From the NCBI GenBank assembly GCA_905197385.1, contig CAJJYO010000040.1:1-9734 (forward strand): a DNA stretch of 9,734 nucleotides, written 5' to 3'. This DNA comes from an uncultured Collinsella sp. GTDB taxonomy: Bacteria; Actinomycetota; Coriobacteriia; Coriobacteriales; Coriobacteriaceae. The notes under the pieces were generated by a model. That model did not search any database and was not told where the DNA came from. It saw only the letters and a program-made list of their open reading frames with translations. Every line of letters starts with the position of its first letter. The stretch's first letter is position 1. Made by a program: the position numbers and the translations under genes. Below are positions 1 to 6,733 of this stretch, piece after piece.

Positions 1-23
1 CGATTCTTCTGCATAATGTACGC

Positions 24-69
24 ATAAACAAGAAAACCCCTGGTCGCAGTGTTGTGCAACCAGGGGTTT
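24..69 (-). terminator. Rho-independent terminator of the TetR/DUF5692 operon
   Basis: An 11-bp perfect inverted repeat (arms 34-44 and 59-69, AAACCCCTGGT/ACCAGGGGTTT) encloses a 14-nt loop in which GCA/TGC can add three more pairs. Read on the minus strand, the stem is followed by a T-rich run (TTTTCTTGTTTA, complement of 25-36). This is the classic intrinsic terminator layout, about 107 nt past the stop of the minus-strand membrane protein. On the plus strand only a shorter T run (75-79) follows after a five-base gap, so it may also work weakly in that direction for a gene outside the window. Confidence 0.82.
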
Positions 70-175
70 CCGGCTTTTTATAGTGACGCGATGCCACATT
101 CGAGGTGTGTTTTGCACATCTCGAGACACCTGTTCATCCCGAAACTCTTGCGCATGTCGAGATGCGCCTCGCTCG

Positions 176-1168
176 TTACGCGGCGTTCTCCTCACGCAGC
201 ATGGCCTGCTCGTAGTCGCGCGTGCCCTTGAACACTTCGTGAGTGTAGGGGTTCACGCCGAGCTTCTTGGCGCGGTAGGCGATGTAGATGATCGCGGCGA
301 CGTTGGCGACCAGTGCGGCGATCGAGACCGCGGTAGCGGCGCCGGGGTCGAGCGTGGAGTGGGTCACAAAGATGGACTCCTCCTGGAAGTAGGGGAACAC
401 CTGGGCAAACATGCACCAAATGGCCAGCGTAAAGGCGCGGTTCTGGATCCAGCCGCCCTTGTTCCAGATAAAGGCGGCGACGGTGGGCGCCAGCAGCAGT
501 GCAAAGCCGCAGAACCAGGAGTGGGTGGGCAGGCAGTTGTAGGTGTAGCAGAAGTTCCAGATATCGTAGGCGATGATGTAGACCCAGGTCATGTCGGGCC
601 ACAGCATGTCGGTCTTGTCCTCGGAGGCGTAGACGCTCCACCAACCGGTCATGCAGAAGATGTTGATGAGACCGGCGATGCCGTTGAACACGTTGTTCCA
701 GCCGGCAAGCTGTGTGGCACCCTCGGAAGTGACCCAGGTGGACTGGCCCAGGACAAAGAAGTGATAGGCGCTCTCGAAGTCGGACACGACGGCGATCATG
801 ATGTTGATGGCGACGATCACAAACGGCCACGCGCGGAACCAATGCGCCTTGCCGATCTTGCCCCACTGGTACTTAATGGCAATGAAGCCCCAGCAACCGG
901 CCAGCGCCGCGTATACCTTGGCGTAGTGGAACCAGCTGTTCTGGTACACATGGGTGGGGTTGGTGAGCGCCCACTCGGCGCCCTGCGAGACGCCGATGGC
1001 GATGGCGACGCAGTAGATGGTCATGGCCAGCGGAGCCACGCCAAAGATGATGGCCGCGCCCAGCTTGGTGCGGCGGCCGACCTCGTTGAGCACGATCAGG
1101 CCAATAAAGACCATGGCCCAGCCGGCCCAGTGGATAAGGGTATCGCTACCCCAAACATCGAACAGCAT
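176..1168 (-). CDS. DUF5692-type polytopic membrane protein
   Basis: This 330-residue integral membrane protein has no assigned biochemical function that I know of; I place it in the DUF5692 family from recalled likeness, not a search. About nine hydrophobic segments can be seen at residues 11-30, 38-60, 82-100, 112-129, 157-178, 193-212, 218-237, 242-261 and 279-298. There is no cleavable signal peptide. The protein is very rich in Trp and other aromatic residues, especially around 171-220, where it also has several Cys (171, 207, 212, 220). The C-terminal tail (about 299-330) is charged and probably cytoplasmic. The ATG is preceded by a good Shine-Dalgarno sequence (AAGGAGA, complement of 1174-1180) with 5-nt spacing. 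It lies 63 nt downstream of the TetR gene on the same strand, so the two are probably co-transcribed. Such pairings often mean the regulator controls the membrane protein, a transporter or sensor of the regulator's ligand, but that is inference. Confidence 0.85.
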   Translation of the reverse strand: MLFDVWGSDTLIHWAGWAMVFIGLIVLNEVGRRTKLGAAIIFGVAPLAMTIYCVAIAIGVSQGAEWALTNPTHVYQNSWFHYAKVYAALAGCWGFIAIKYQWGKIGKAHWFRAWPFVIVAINIMIAVVSDFESAYHFFVLGQSTWVTSEGATQLAGWNNVFNGIAGLINIFCMTGWWSVYASEDKTDMLWPDMTWVYIIAYDIWNFCYTYNCLPTHSWFCGFALLLAPTVAAFIWNKGGWIQNRAFTLAIWCMFAQVFPYFQEESIFVTHSTLDPGAATAVSIAALVANVAAIIYIAYRAKKLGVNPYTHEVFKGTRDYEQAMLREENAA

Positions 1169-1231
1169 GCTGCTCTCCTTTCACACGCCCGCGGCCCCTC
1201 TTCTGATCGCGGACAGTTTGGCCAAATGTCG

Positions 1232-1894
1232 TCAGTTCTGGGGCTTGCGCTCCGGATACTTGGCGGTATAGCCCTCGATGTGGAGCGTCGAGGCGATGAT
1301 TTCTTTGACCGTCTCGTCGGGCACATCGGGGTGCGTGCGGATATACATCAAAAGACCCATGATGAGGGTGTAGAACGTTTCGTAGACATGGTCGATGCGC
1401 AGCTCGTGATGGGCGACAAAATCAACCACGGTGGTGTCGCAGATGTACTGCGCCACGCGCTGGACCACGTTGTGCAAAAAGCCGCCGTAGAGCGCGCCGC
1501 TGCTTGAGGTGAGCGTACTCGGCAGCTCGTGGCCGCTGGCGACCAGGCGCTTAAAGAGCGGGGCGACGGTGTCGAGTGCGCCCTCGATATCGCCGACGGT
1601 GCGGTTGGCATTCCACTGCTCGAGCTCGGAGATAAAACCGTCGATTGCCTCGTCCATGACGGCGGTGACGGCGGCGTCCATGTCGGCGAAGTAGTGGTAG
1701 AACAGCGAGCGCGTGCAGCCGGCTCGCTTGGTCACGGCCGATACCGATAGGTGGGACACGCCCAGCTCGGAGCTTACGGTGCGCACGGCGGCGAGGATCT
1801 CGCGACGGCGTTCGTCACCCGTCAAGCGCTTTGCCGCGCTGTCGGATGCGGGGACGGCATTGACCACAGAGGTATCTGCTGTGTTGTTGCCCAT
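1232..1894 (-). CDS. TetR/AcrR-family transcriptional regulator
   Basis: A 220-residue DNA-binding regulator. After a disordered N-terminal leader (about 1-25), the typical TetR helix-turn-helix domain runs from about 28 to 75, with the recognition part around VSAVTKRAGCTRSLFYHYF (51-69); the phrase RSLFYHYF with a following acidic residue is a hallmark of the family. The rest (about 85-205) is the variable all-helical ligand and dimer domain, so the inducer cannot be read from sequence. I chose the ATG at 1892-1894 because an AAAGGCGG ribosome site (complement of 1902-1909) lies 7 nt upstream. The in-frame ATG at 1910-1912 would add six residues (226 aa), but its purine run abuts the start codon. 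It heads a minus-strand pair with the DUF5692-type gene and faces away from the flavo-oxidoreductase. The twin palindromes in the divergent gap are its likely operators, implying autoregulation. Confidence 0.9.
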   Translation of the reverse strand: MGNNTADTSVVNAVPASDSAAKRLTGDERRREILAAVRTVSSELGVSHLSVSAVTKRAGCTRSLFYHYFADMDAAVTAVMDEAIDGFISELEQWNANRTVGDIEGALDTVAPLFKRLVASGHELPSTLTSSSGALYGGFLHNVVQRVAQYICDTTVVDFVAHHELRIDHVYETFYTLIMGLLMYIRTHPDVPDETVKEIIASTLHIEGYTAKYPERKPQN

Positions 1895-1950
1895 GCGTTT
1901 GCCGCCTTTCATCCTCTTTTGCCTGACCGTTCGCCTAACAGTCTTGAATA

Positions 1951-1994
1951 TTGTTGACGGTTCGTCAATACTATTTTTGACACAATGTCAACAA
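1951..1994. promoter_or_regulatory. Twin palindromic operator, probable TetR binding site
   Basis: Two 15-bp palindromes share identical half-sites: TTGACGGTTCGTCAA at 1954-1968 and TTGACACAATGTCAA at 1977-1991, both TTGAC-N5-GTCAA. Their centres are 23 bp apart, close to two helical turns. The outer half-sites extend to the same octamer, TTGTTGAC at 1951-1958 and its reverse complement GTCAACAA at 1987-1994, so the whole block is nearly symmetric. It lies between the divergent starts at 1894 and 2084. Half-sites resemble -35 hexamers on both strands. A weak plus-strand promoter (TTGAAT 1944-1949, 17 bp, AATACT 1967-1972) would be covered by the left site. Assignment to the adjacent TetR protein is inferred from proximity and symmetry. 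Confidence 0.72.
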
Positions 1995-2083
1995 TGGCGG
2001 GTGAACGGCATGGGGGCATGTCCGGCCTGCAAAAATGAGGGGTGCCGCGGTCTCGCCGGGCTGTGGCAAGAGAAGGGACAACC

Positions 2084-4861
2084 ATGATTCTCAACGGACC
2101 GGGGATTAGCTATACCGAGCCCGATATCGGCGCGGAGTTCGTGCCGCCGATACCGGAGCATCCGCGCGAGGCCATCGTCAAACTGTGCGAGCACTGCACC
2201 AACCGTCTGCTGCATCGCGATGAGCTGCTGGGCTACGAGTACTGGTCGTTTGCCGAGGCCGCGACTGACGAGCAGGCCGAAGTGCTCTGCAAGATGAAGA
2301 TGCGCCGTCCCTATACGCTGCCCGAGATGGTCAAGCTCACCGGCATGCCCGAGGCCGATATCGAGAAGATGCTCGACGACATGAGCTACACGGGCCTGCT
2401 CGAGTACAACTGGGAAAACCCCGAGCGCGCCAAGCAGTGGGTGCTGCCCATGCTGGTGCCGGGTTCTGCCGAGTTTCTCAACATGCGCGTGAGCCAGCTC
2501 GAGGAGCATCCGGTCTACGCTAAGTTCTTTGAACAGGCATCCAAGGGCCCGCTGTCCAAGGCCACGCCGATGGTGCCGCCCGGAGGCGCCGGTATCGGCA
2601 TGCACGTCATTCCGGTCGAGAAGGCCATCGATGCCGCGAGCACGTCGGTGCCTATTGAGCATATCGAGCATTGGCTCGACAAATACGAGGGTAAGTATGC
2701 CGCCAGCACCTGCAGCTGCCGCGCGAGCCGTCGCGTGATGGGCGAGGGCTGCGCCGACGACCCCGCCGACTGGTGCATCGCCGTGGGCGATATGGCCGAC
2801 TACGTGGTCGAGACCGACCGCGGCCACTATGTGACGCGCGAGGAGGTCTACGACATCTTGCGCCAGGCCGAGGACAACGGCTTTGTGCACCAGATCACCA
2901 ACATCGACGGCGAGAACAAGATCTTCGCCATCTGCAACTGCAACGTCAACGTGTGCTACGCCCTGCGCACCTCGCAGCTGTTCAACACGCCCAACCTGTC
3001 GCGCTCGGCCTATGTCGCCAAGGTCGAGAAGGACAAGTGCGTGGCCTGCGGTCGCTGCGTTGAGGTGTGCCCGGCCGGTGCCGCCAAGCTGGGCCAGAAG
3101 CTCTGCAGCAAAAAGGCCGGCGGACAGGTGCCCGAGTATCCGCGCCAGGAGCTGCCCGATGCCACCAAGTGGGATTACACCAAGTGGTCGCCTAACTACC
3201 GCAACGATAATCGTATCGAAACGCACGAGTCCGGTACCGCGCCCTGCAAGACGGCTTGCCCCGCGCACGTTGCCGTTCAGGGCTATCTGAAGCTCGCGGC
3301 GCAGGGCCGCTATGACGAGGCGCTGGCGCTCATCAAGCGCGAGAACCCGCTGCCAGCTATCTGCGGCCGCGTGTGCAACCGCCGCTGTGAGGATGCCTGC
3401 ACCCGCGGCCGTGTGGACTCCGCCGTGGCCATCGACGAGGTCAAGAAGTTCATCGCCCAGCGCGATCTTGATGCCGCGACCCGCTATGTCCCGCCCGTGG
3501 TGACGCCGACGCGCGCTGGCGGCTTCGATCAGAAGATCGCCATCATCGGTGCCGGTCCCGCCGGCCTGTCCTGCGCTTTCTACCTGGCCGAGAAGGGCTA
3601 CAAGCCTGTCGTGTTCGAGAAGAACGAGCGCCCGGGCGGTATGCTTACCTACGGTATTCCCAGCTTTAAGCTGGAGAAGGACGTTATCGAGGCCGAGGTC
3701 GAGATCATTCGCCTGATGGGTGCCGAGTTCCGCTATGGCGTGGAGGTCGGCCGCGATGTGACGCTCGACGAGCTGCGCGAGCAGGGCTTTAAGGCCTTCT
3801 ACGTGGCTATTGGCTGCCAGGGCGGCCGCCTTGCCGGTATTCCGGGCGAGGATGCCGAGGACGTGACCGTGGCCGTCGACTTCTTGCGCGAGGTCAACAG
3901 CGGCAAGATCGACGCGCTGCCCGGCCGCACCATCGTGGTGGGCGGCGGCAACGTGGCCATCGACGTGGCCCGCAACGCCTGCCGCCTGGGCTCCGAGCAC
4001 GTTGAGATGTTCTGCCTGGAGAGCGAGGCGCAGATGCCCGCCAGCGAGGAAGAGCGCCGCGAGGCCATCGAGGACGGCGCACACATCAGCTGCGGTTGGG
4101 GTCCCAAGGAGGTTCACCTGGACGAGGCCGGTCGTGTGTGCGGTATCACCTTTAAGCGCTGCACGCGTGTCTTTGACGACGAGGGCCGGTTTGCGCCCGA
4201 GTACGACGAGAGCGACCTGCGTCGTGTCGATGCCGACCGTGTCGTCATGTCGATTGGCCAGTCCATTGTGTGGGGCGACCTGCTGGCTGGCTCCAAGGTG
4301 GAGCTTGGCCGCGGCCAGGGTGCCCTTGCCGATCCCCAGACCTACCAGACCGCCGAGCCCGACATCTTTGTGGGCGGCGACGTCTACACCGGTCCGAGCT
4401 TTGCCATCGACGCCATCGCTGCCGGTCACGAGGCCGCCGTGTCCATCCACCGCTTTGTGCAGCCGGGCTCCACGCTCACCATCGGCCGCAACCAGCGCCG
4501 CTACACCGCGCTCGACCGCGACGACGTTGTGCTCGAGGGCTACGACAACGCGAGCCGCGAGGTTGCCCACGTTGACCGCGAGCGCGAGAAGGCCGCGCCG
4601 TTTAGCGAGTACGTCGAGACCTTTACCGAAGAGCAGGTGCGCGCCGAGACCGCCCGTTGCCTGGGTTGCGGTGCCTCGATCGTCGACCCCAACAAGTGCA
4701 TCGGCTGCGGCCTGTGCACCACCAAGTGCGCGTTCGACGCCATCCATCTGGATCGCGACCGCCCCGAGTGCTCCACGATGGTCAAATACGAGCAAAAGCT
4801 CCCAAGCCTCGGCAAGTACGCTCTAAAGCGCGCCATCAAGATTAAGTTCGGTCGCAAGTAA
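2084..4861 (+). CDS. Multidomain Fe-S/FAD NAD(P)H oxidoreductase (GltD-like core)
   Basis: A 925-residue cytoplasmic redox protein. Residues 1-300 form a module with CEHC (35-38), a helical, winged-helix-like stretch (about 65-110), CSCR (210-213), C223, C231 and CNCNVNVC (284-291). This cysteine pattern recurs in uncharacterised 4Fe-4S proteins. A ferredoxin-type site follows: C319, C322, C325, C329. Residues about 385-460 match the Fer4_20 domain of glutamate synthase small subunit and dihydropyrimidine dehydrogenase (C388, C392, C427, C431, C435, C439). The FAD motif GAGPAG is at 489-494 with an acidic residue at 512; the nucleotide motif VGGGNVAIDVAR is at 619-630; the second FAD contact is GGDVYTGPSFAIDAIAAG (764-781). 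A C-terminal site has C859, C862, then C872, C875, C878, C882. It likely moves electrons between NAD(P)H, flavin and ferredoxin-like centres, as NfnB or GltD does, but no partner subunit is in the window, so the substrate is unknown. The ATG at 2084 follows AGAAGGG at 2071-2077; an upstream in-frame start at 2042 lacks one. hypA follows 30 nt later. Confidence 0.88.
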   Translation: MILNGPGISYTEPDIGAEFVPPIPEHPREAIVKLCEHCTNRLLHRDELLGYEYWSFAEAATDEQAEVLCKMKMRRPYTLPEMVKLTGMPEADIEKMLDDMSYTGLLEYNWENPERAKQWVLPMLVPGSAEFLNMRVSQLEEHPVYAKFFEQASKGPLSKATPMVPPGGAGIGMHVIPVEKAIDAASTSVPIEHIEHWLDKYEGKYAASTCSCRASRRVMGEGCADDPADWCIAVGDMADYVVETDRGHYVTREEVYDILRQAEDNGFVHQITNIDGENKIFAICNCNVNVCYALRTSQLFNTPNLSRSAYVAKVEKDKCVACGRCVEVCPAGAAKLGQKLCSKKAGGQVPEYPRQELPDATKWDYTKWSPNYRNDNRIETHESGTAPCKTACPAHVAVQGYLKLAAQGRYDEALALIKRENPLPAICGRVCNRRCEDACTRGRVDSAVAIDEVKKFIAQRDLDAATRYVPPVVTPTRAGGFDQKIAIIGAGPAGLSCAFYLAEKGYKPVVFEKNERPGGMLTYGIPSFKLEKDVIEAEVEIIRLMGAEFRYGVEVGRDVTLDELREQGFKAFYVAIGCQGGRLAGIPGEDAEDVTVAVDFLREVNSGKIDALPGRTIVVGGGNVAIDVARNACRLGSEHVEMFCLESEAQMPASEEERREAIEDGAHISCGWGPKEVHLDEAGRVCGITFKRCTRVFDDEGRFAPEYDESDLRRVDADRVVMSIGQSIVWGDLLAGSKVELGRGQGALADPQTYQTAEPDIFVGGDVYTGPSFAIDAIAAGHEAAVSIHRFVQPGSTLTIGRNQRRYTALDRDDVVLEGYDNASREVAHVDREREKAAPFSEYVETFTEEQVRAETARCLGCGASIVDPNKCIGCGLCTTKCAFDAIHLDRDRPECSTMVKYEQKLPSLGKYALKRAIKIKFGRK

Positions 4862-4891
4862 GTAGCCATAACGGGAACGGCGGAAGAAAAA

Positions 4892-5320
4892 GTGCATGAA
4901 TTGGGGATCGTTTACCACATCATTCGCGATGTCGAGAATGTAGCGCGCGCTCATGGCGTGCGTCGCGTTTCGAACGTAACGTTGCTGTTGGGCGAGGTCT
5001 CGGGCGTCGTTCCCGACTTGCTGCTCGACGCTTGGCGCTGGGCAGTAGATAAAAAGCCTATCGCGCAGGGCGCGGAGCTTATCGTGGAGTCCGTCGAGGC
5101 CGTGACACATTGCGAGGCGTGTGGCTGCGACTACGCGACGGTCGAGCACGGCAAGACCTGTCCCCATTGCGGTAGCGGCGAGACATACCTGCTGCAGGGC
5201 CAGGAGGTCATGATCAAGCAGATCGAGACCCCCGACGAGGACCCGGCAGACGCTGTCCCCGACGGCCCTTCCGACGTCCCCGACGCCGTCGACGCCGCCA
5301 ACCCCCTCCACATCGCCTAG
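4892..5320 (+). CDS. hypA: Hydrogenase maturation nickel metallochaperone HypA
   Basis: HypA delivers nickel, with HypB, to the large subunit of [NiFe]-hydrogenases. The 142-residue product starts with MHE, whose Met1, His2 and Glu3 region binds nickel in the family. A zinc-ribbon follows with C74, C77, C90 and C93 (CEAC...CPHC). The usual chain ends near residue 112; here about 30 extra residues follow, rich in Asp, Pro and Ala, probably disordered. The start is a GTG at 4892, fixed because the family needs MHE at the extreme N-terminus; a weak GGAAG ribosome site lies at 4882-4886. It begins 30 nt after the flavo-oxidoreductase, so the two are probably one transcript. No hypB or hydrogenase structural gene is visible, so the target enzyme lies elsewhere. 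Family call is firm; the role of the tail is unknown. Confidence 0.93.
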   Translation: MHELGIVYHIIRDVENVARAHGVRRVSNVTLLLGEVSGVVPDLLLDAWRWAVDKKPIAQGAELIVESVEAVTHCEACGCDYATVEHGKTCPHCGSGETYLLQGQEVMIKQIETPDEDPADAVPDGPSDVPDAVDAANPLHIA

Positions 5321-5331
5321 GATTCCCTATA

Positions 5332-5398
5332 AGTTGCGGTGAAATAGTTCCTAAATCCAGCCTTCTGACTCTTAAACAAGAACTATTTCACCGCAACT
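5332..5398. repeat. Long perfect inverted repeat after hypA
   Basis: The arms at 5332-5350 (AGTTGCGGTGAAATAGTTC) and 5380-5398 are perfect 19-nt reverse complements around a 29-nt loop. The repeat starts 11 nt after the hypA stop. The right arm is followed by ATATTTTG, so it could end hypA transcription on the plus strand. The long loop is atypical for an intrinsic terminator and fits a dispersed intergenic palindrome (REP- or MITE-like remnant) better. Which of the two it is cannot be told from one copy. Confidence 0.75.
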
Positions 5399-5437
5399 AT
5401 TTTGAGTGGTTTCATAAATCATAAGTCACGAAAATAG

Positions 5438-5546
5438 TCAAGCCATGTCTGTTTAAACAAAATAGCGGCAGTACAAGCGCATTCGCGCTTGCCTAAAATC
5501 GATATTAATGAACAGCCTGCTTGTATCTGTAAAATGCATGGCTTGA
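5438..5546. other. Candidate structured RNA or leader element
   Basis: Arms TCAAGCCATG (5438-5447) and CATGGCTTGA (5537-5546) are a perfect 10-bp inverted repeat closing 109 nt. Inside, CTGTTTA (5449-5455) can pair with TGAACAG (5509-5515) with one G-U pair. Within that, CAAGCGC (5474-5480) and GCGCTTG (5485-5491) form a GC-rich hairpin with an ATTC loop. Three nested stems in an AT-rich gap suggest a structured RNA or a DNA cruciform. I recognise no known riboswitch or sRNA family here. The fold was drawn by eye and no energy was computed. Confidence 0.35.
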
Positions 5547-5613
5547 TGAGCGACGCCTTGTCGTGTAATGAGTTAAAAAGCAGTAACGTAATCAACTTGT
5601 AACAAACCTAGAC

Positions 5614-5655
5614 GTTTAAACAAATAATCCAACCTTTTGCGGATTCAGCTATAAT
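5614..5655 (+). promoter_or_regulatory. Probable promoter of the mannose-family PTS operon
   Basis: A perfect -10 hexamer TATAAT lies at 5650-5655, 70 nt upstream of the first PTS start codon. No good -35 hexamer sits 16-18 bp upstream. Instead the palindrome GTTTAAAC (5614-5621) is centred about 44 bp before the expected start of transcription, a position typical for an activator that contacts RNA polymerase. A second -10-like TATACT is at 5673-5678. No sigma-54 -24/-12 pair, common for this PTS family in Firmicutes, was found. The assignment is by consensus only. Confidence 0.5.
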
Positions 5656-5725
5656 TCCACAATCCAAACAGGTATACTCCTTTCATGTCGTGTAGGAAAT
5701 ACGTAGACAAAAAGGAGGTTATGTG

Positions 5726-6715
5726 ATGGTAAGTATTGTTCTTGCTAGCCACGGGGACTTGGCAGCTGGAATCAAGCAGACGGGCTCGATGGTCTTTGGC
5801 GATCAGCCGTCTGTTGCCGTGGTCTCGCTCGAGCCGAGCATGGGCCCCGACGACTTCCGTGCCAAGGTCGAGGAAGCAATCGCTTCCTTCGAAGACCAGG
5901 AGCAGGTGCTCTTCCTCGTTGATCTGTGGGGCGGCACGCCGTTCAACCAGATCAGCGGGCTCATCGAGGGCCACGATTCCTGGGCTATCGTCACCGGTGT
6001 CAACCTGCCTATGCTCATCGAGGCATATTCGCAGCGCTTTGACGCAAAGAACACTGCACATGCGATCGCAAAACATCTCGTGACTGAGGCTAAGGCTGGC
6101 GTGCGTGTCAAGCCCGAGTCTCTGGAGCCCGAGGAGAAGAAGCCGGCTGCGGCCGCCGCTGCTCCTGCAGGCGCCATCCCTCCGGGAACGGTCATCGGCG
6201 ACGGGCACATCAAGATTGCCCACGTCCGTATCGACACCCGTCTGCTGCATGGTCAGGTGGCCACCACGTGGACCAAGCAGATCAACCCCAACCGCATCAT
6301 CGTGGTTTCCGACGGCGTTGCTCACGACGAGCTCCGCAAGACCATGATCGAGCAGGCTGCCCCTCCGGGAGTCCATGCCAACGTCGTGCCCATCAAGAAG
6401 ATGGCCGAGGTCGTCAAGGACACGCGCTTTGGTGACACCAAGGCCATGCTGCTCTTTGAGAACCCGCAGGATCTGCTCAAGGCCATCGAGGCCGGCGTCG
6501 ACATCAAGGAAGTCAACATCGGTTCCATGGCTCACTCCAAGGGCAAGGTCGTCGTCACCAACGCCGTCGCTATGGGCGATGACGACGTCAAGACTCTCGA
6601 GGCCCTCAAGGCCAAGGGCGTCAAGTTCGAGGTCCGCAAGGTTCCTTCGGATTCCTCCGAGGATCTCGACGCCATGTTGAAGAAAGCTAAGGCCGAACTG
6701 GCCGCTCAAGCATAG
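5726..6715 (+). CDS. manX: PTS mannose/fructose/sorbose-family fused IIAB component
   Basis: This 329-residue cytoplasmic protein relays phosphate from HPr to the sugar during uptake. The IIA domain (about 1-127) begins MVSIVLASHGDLAAGI, with phospho-acceptor His9, and carries the family motif DLWGGTPFNQ (66-75). An Ala/Pro/Glu-rich linker (about 128-160) joins it to the IIB domain (about 161-329), whose signature RIDTRLLHGQV (168-178) contains the phosphorylated His175. Length and layout match E. coli ManX and Firmicutes ManL. The ATG at 5726 sits 7 nt after a near-ideal AGGAGG (5713-5718); the preceding in-frame GTG at 5723 is less well spaced. It opens an operon with IIC and IID. The symbol follows family architecture only; the sugar could be mannose, glucose, fructose, sorbose, an amino sugar or another hexose. 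Confidence 0.94.
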   Translation: MVSIVLASHGDLAAGIKQTGSMVFGDQPSVAVVSLEPSMGPDDFRAKVEEAIASFEDQEQVLFLVDLWGGTPFNQISGLIEGHDSWAIVTGVNLPMLIEAYSQRFDAKNTAHAIAKHLVTEAKAGVRVKPESLEPEEKKPAAAAAAPAGAIPPGTVIGDGHIKIAHVRIDTRLLHGQVATTWTKQINPNRIIVVSDGVAHDELRKTMIEQAAPPGVHANVVPIKKMAEVVKDTRFGDTKAMLLFENPQDLLKAIEAGVDIKEVNIGSMAHSKGKVVVTNAVAMGDDDVKTLEALKAKGVKFEVRKVPSDSSEDLDAMLKKAKAELAAQA

Positions 6716-6733
6716 TAAAGGAGGGTCCGATAC

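Larger units (their letters stand above)
5321..5725. other. 405-bp intergenic region upstream of the PTS operon
   Basis: No credible coding frame was found on either strand; the open minus-strand frame across its right end is a shadow of the PTS genes. It is clearly more AT-rich than the flanking genes. From left to right it holds a 19-bp perfect inverted repeat just after hypA, a stretch able to fold into a closed 109-nt structure, two GTTTAAAC palindromes and a promoter leading into the PTS operon. The length and content suggest real regulation of the PTS genes and not mere spacing. Confidence 0.7.

Noticed and set aside
117..167. Inverted repeats CATCTCGA/TCGAGATG and GCGCAT/ATGCGC after the DUF5692-type stop
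   Set aside because: Stems are short and no T run follows on either strand; the nearby 34-69 hairpin is a far better terminator.
83..1507. A 474-codon plus-strand frame over the DUF5692-type and TetR genes
   Set aside because: Shadow of two minus-strand genes; no ribosome site or domain, and it spans the boundary between two real genes.
1988..4795. A 935-codon open frame on the minus strand, antisense to the flavo-oxidoreductase
   Set aside because: Its product is low-complexity (Ala, Gly, His, Leu, Val, Asp) with no recognisable domain, and the plus-strand frame has clear Fe-S and FAD motifs plus a ribosome site. Long antisense frames arise from GC-rich codon bias.
4002..4826. A 274-codon plus-strand frame inside the flavo-oxidoreductase
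   Set aside because: Arg/Ser/Pro/Ala-rich product typical of an out-of-frame reading; the C-terminal ferredoxin motif lies in the other frame.
5536..5565. A sigma-54 -24/-12 promoter near TGGCTTGATGAGCG
   Set aside because: Only the TGG part of the -24 element matches and the -12 GC is not preceded by TT; no LevR-type activator gene is in the window.
5321..5725. CRISPR array, tRNA or rRNA genes
   Set aside because: No regularly spaced repeats, no tRNA cloverleaf or conserved rRNA stretches were seen here or elsewhere in the window.
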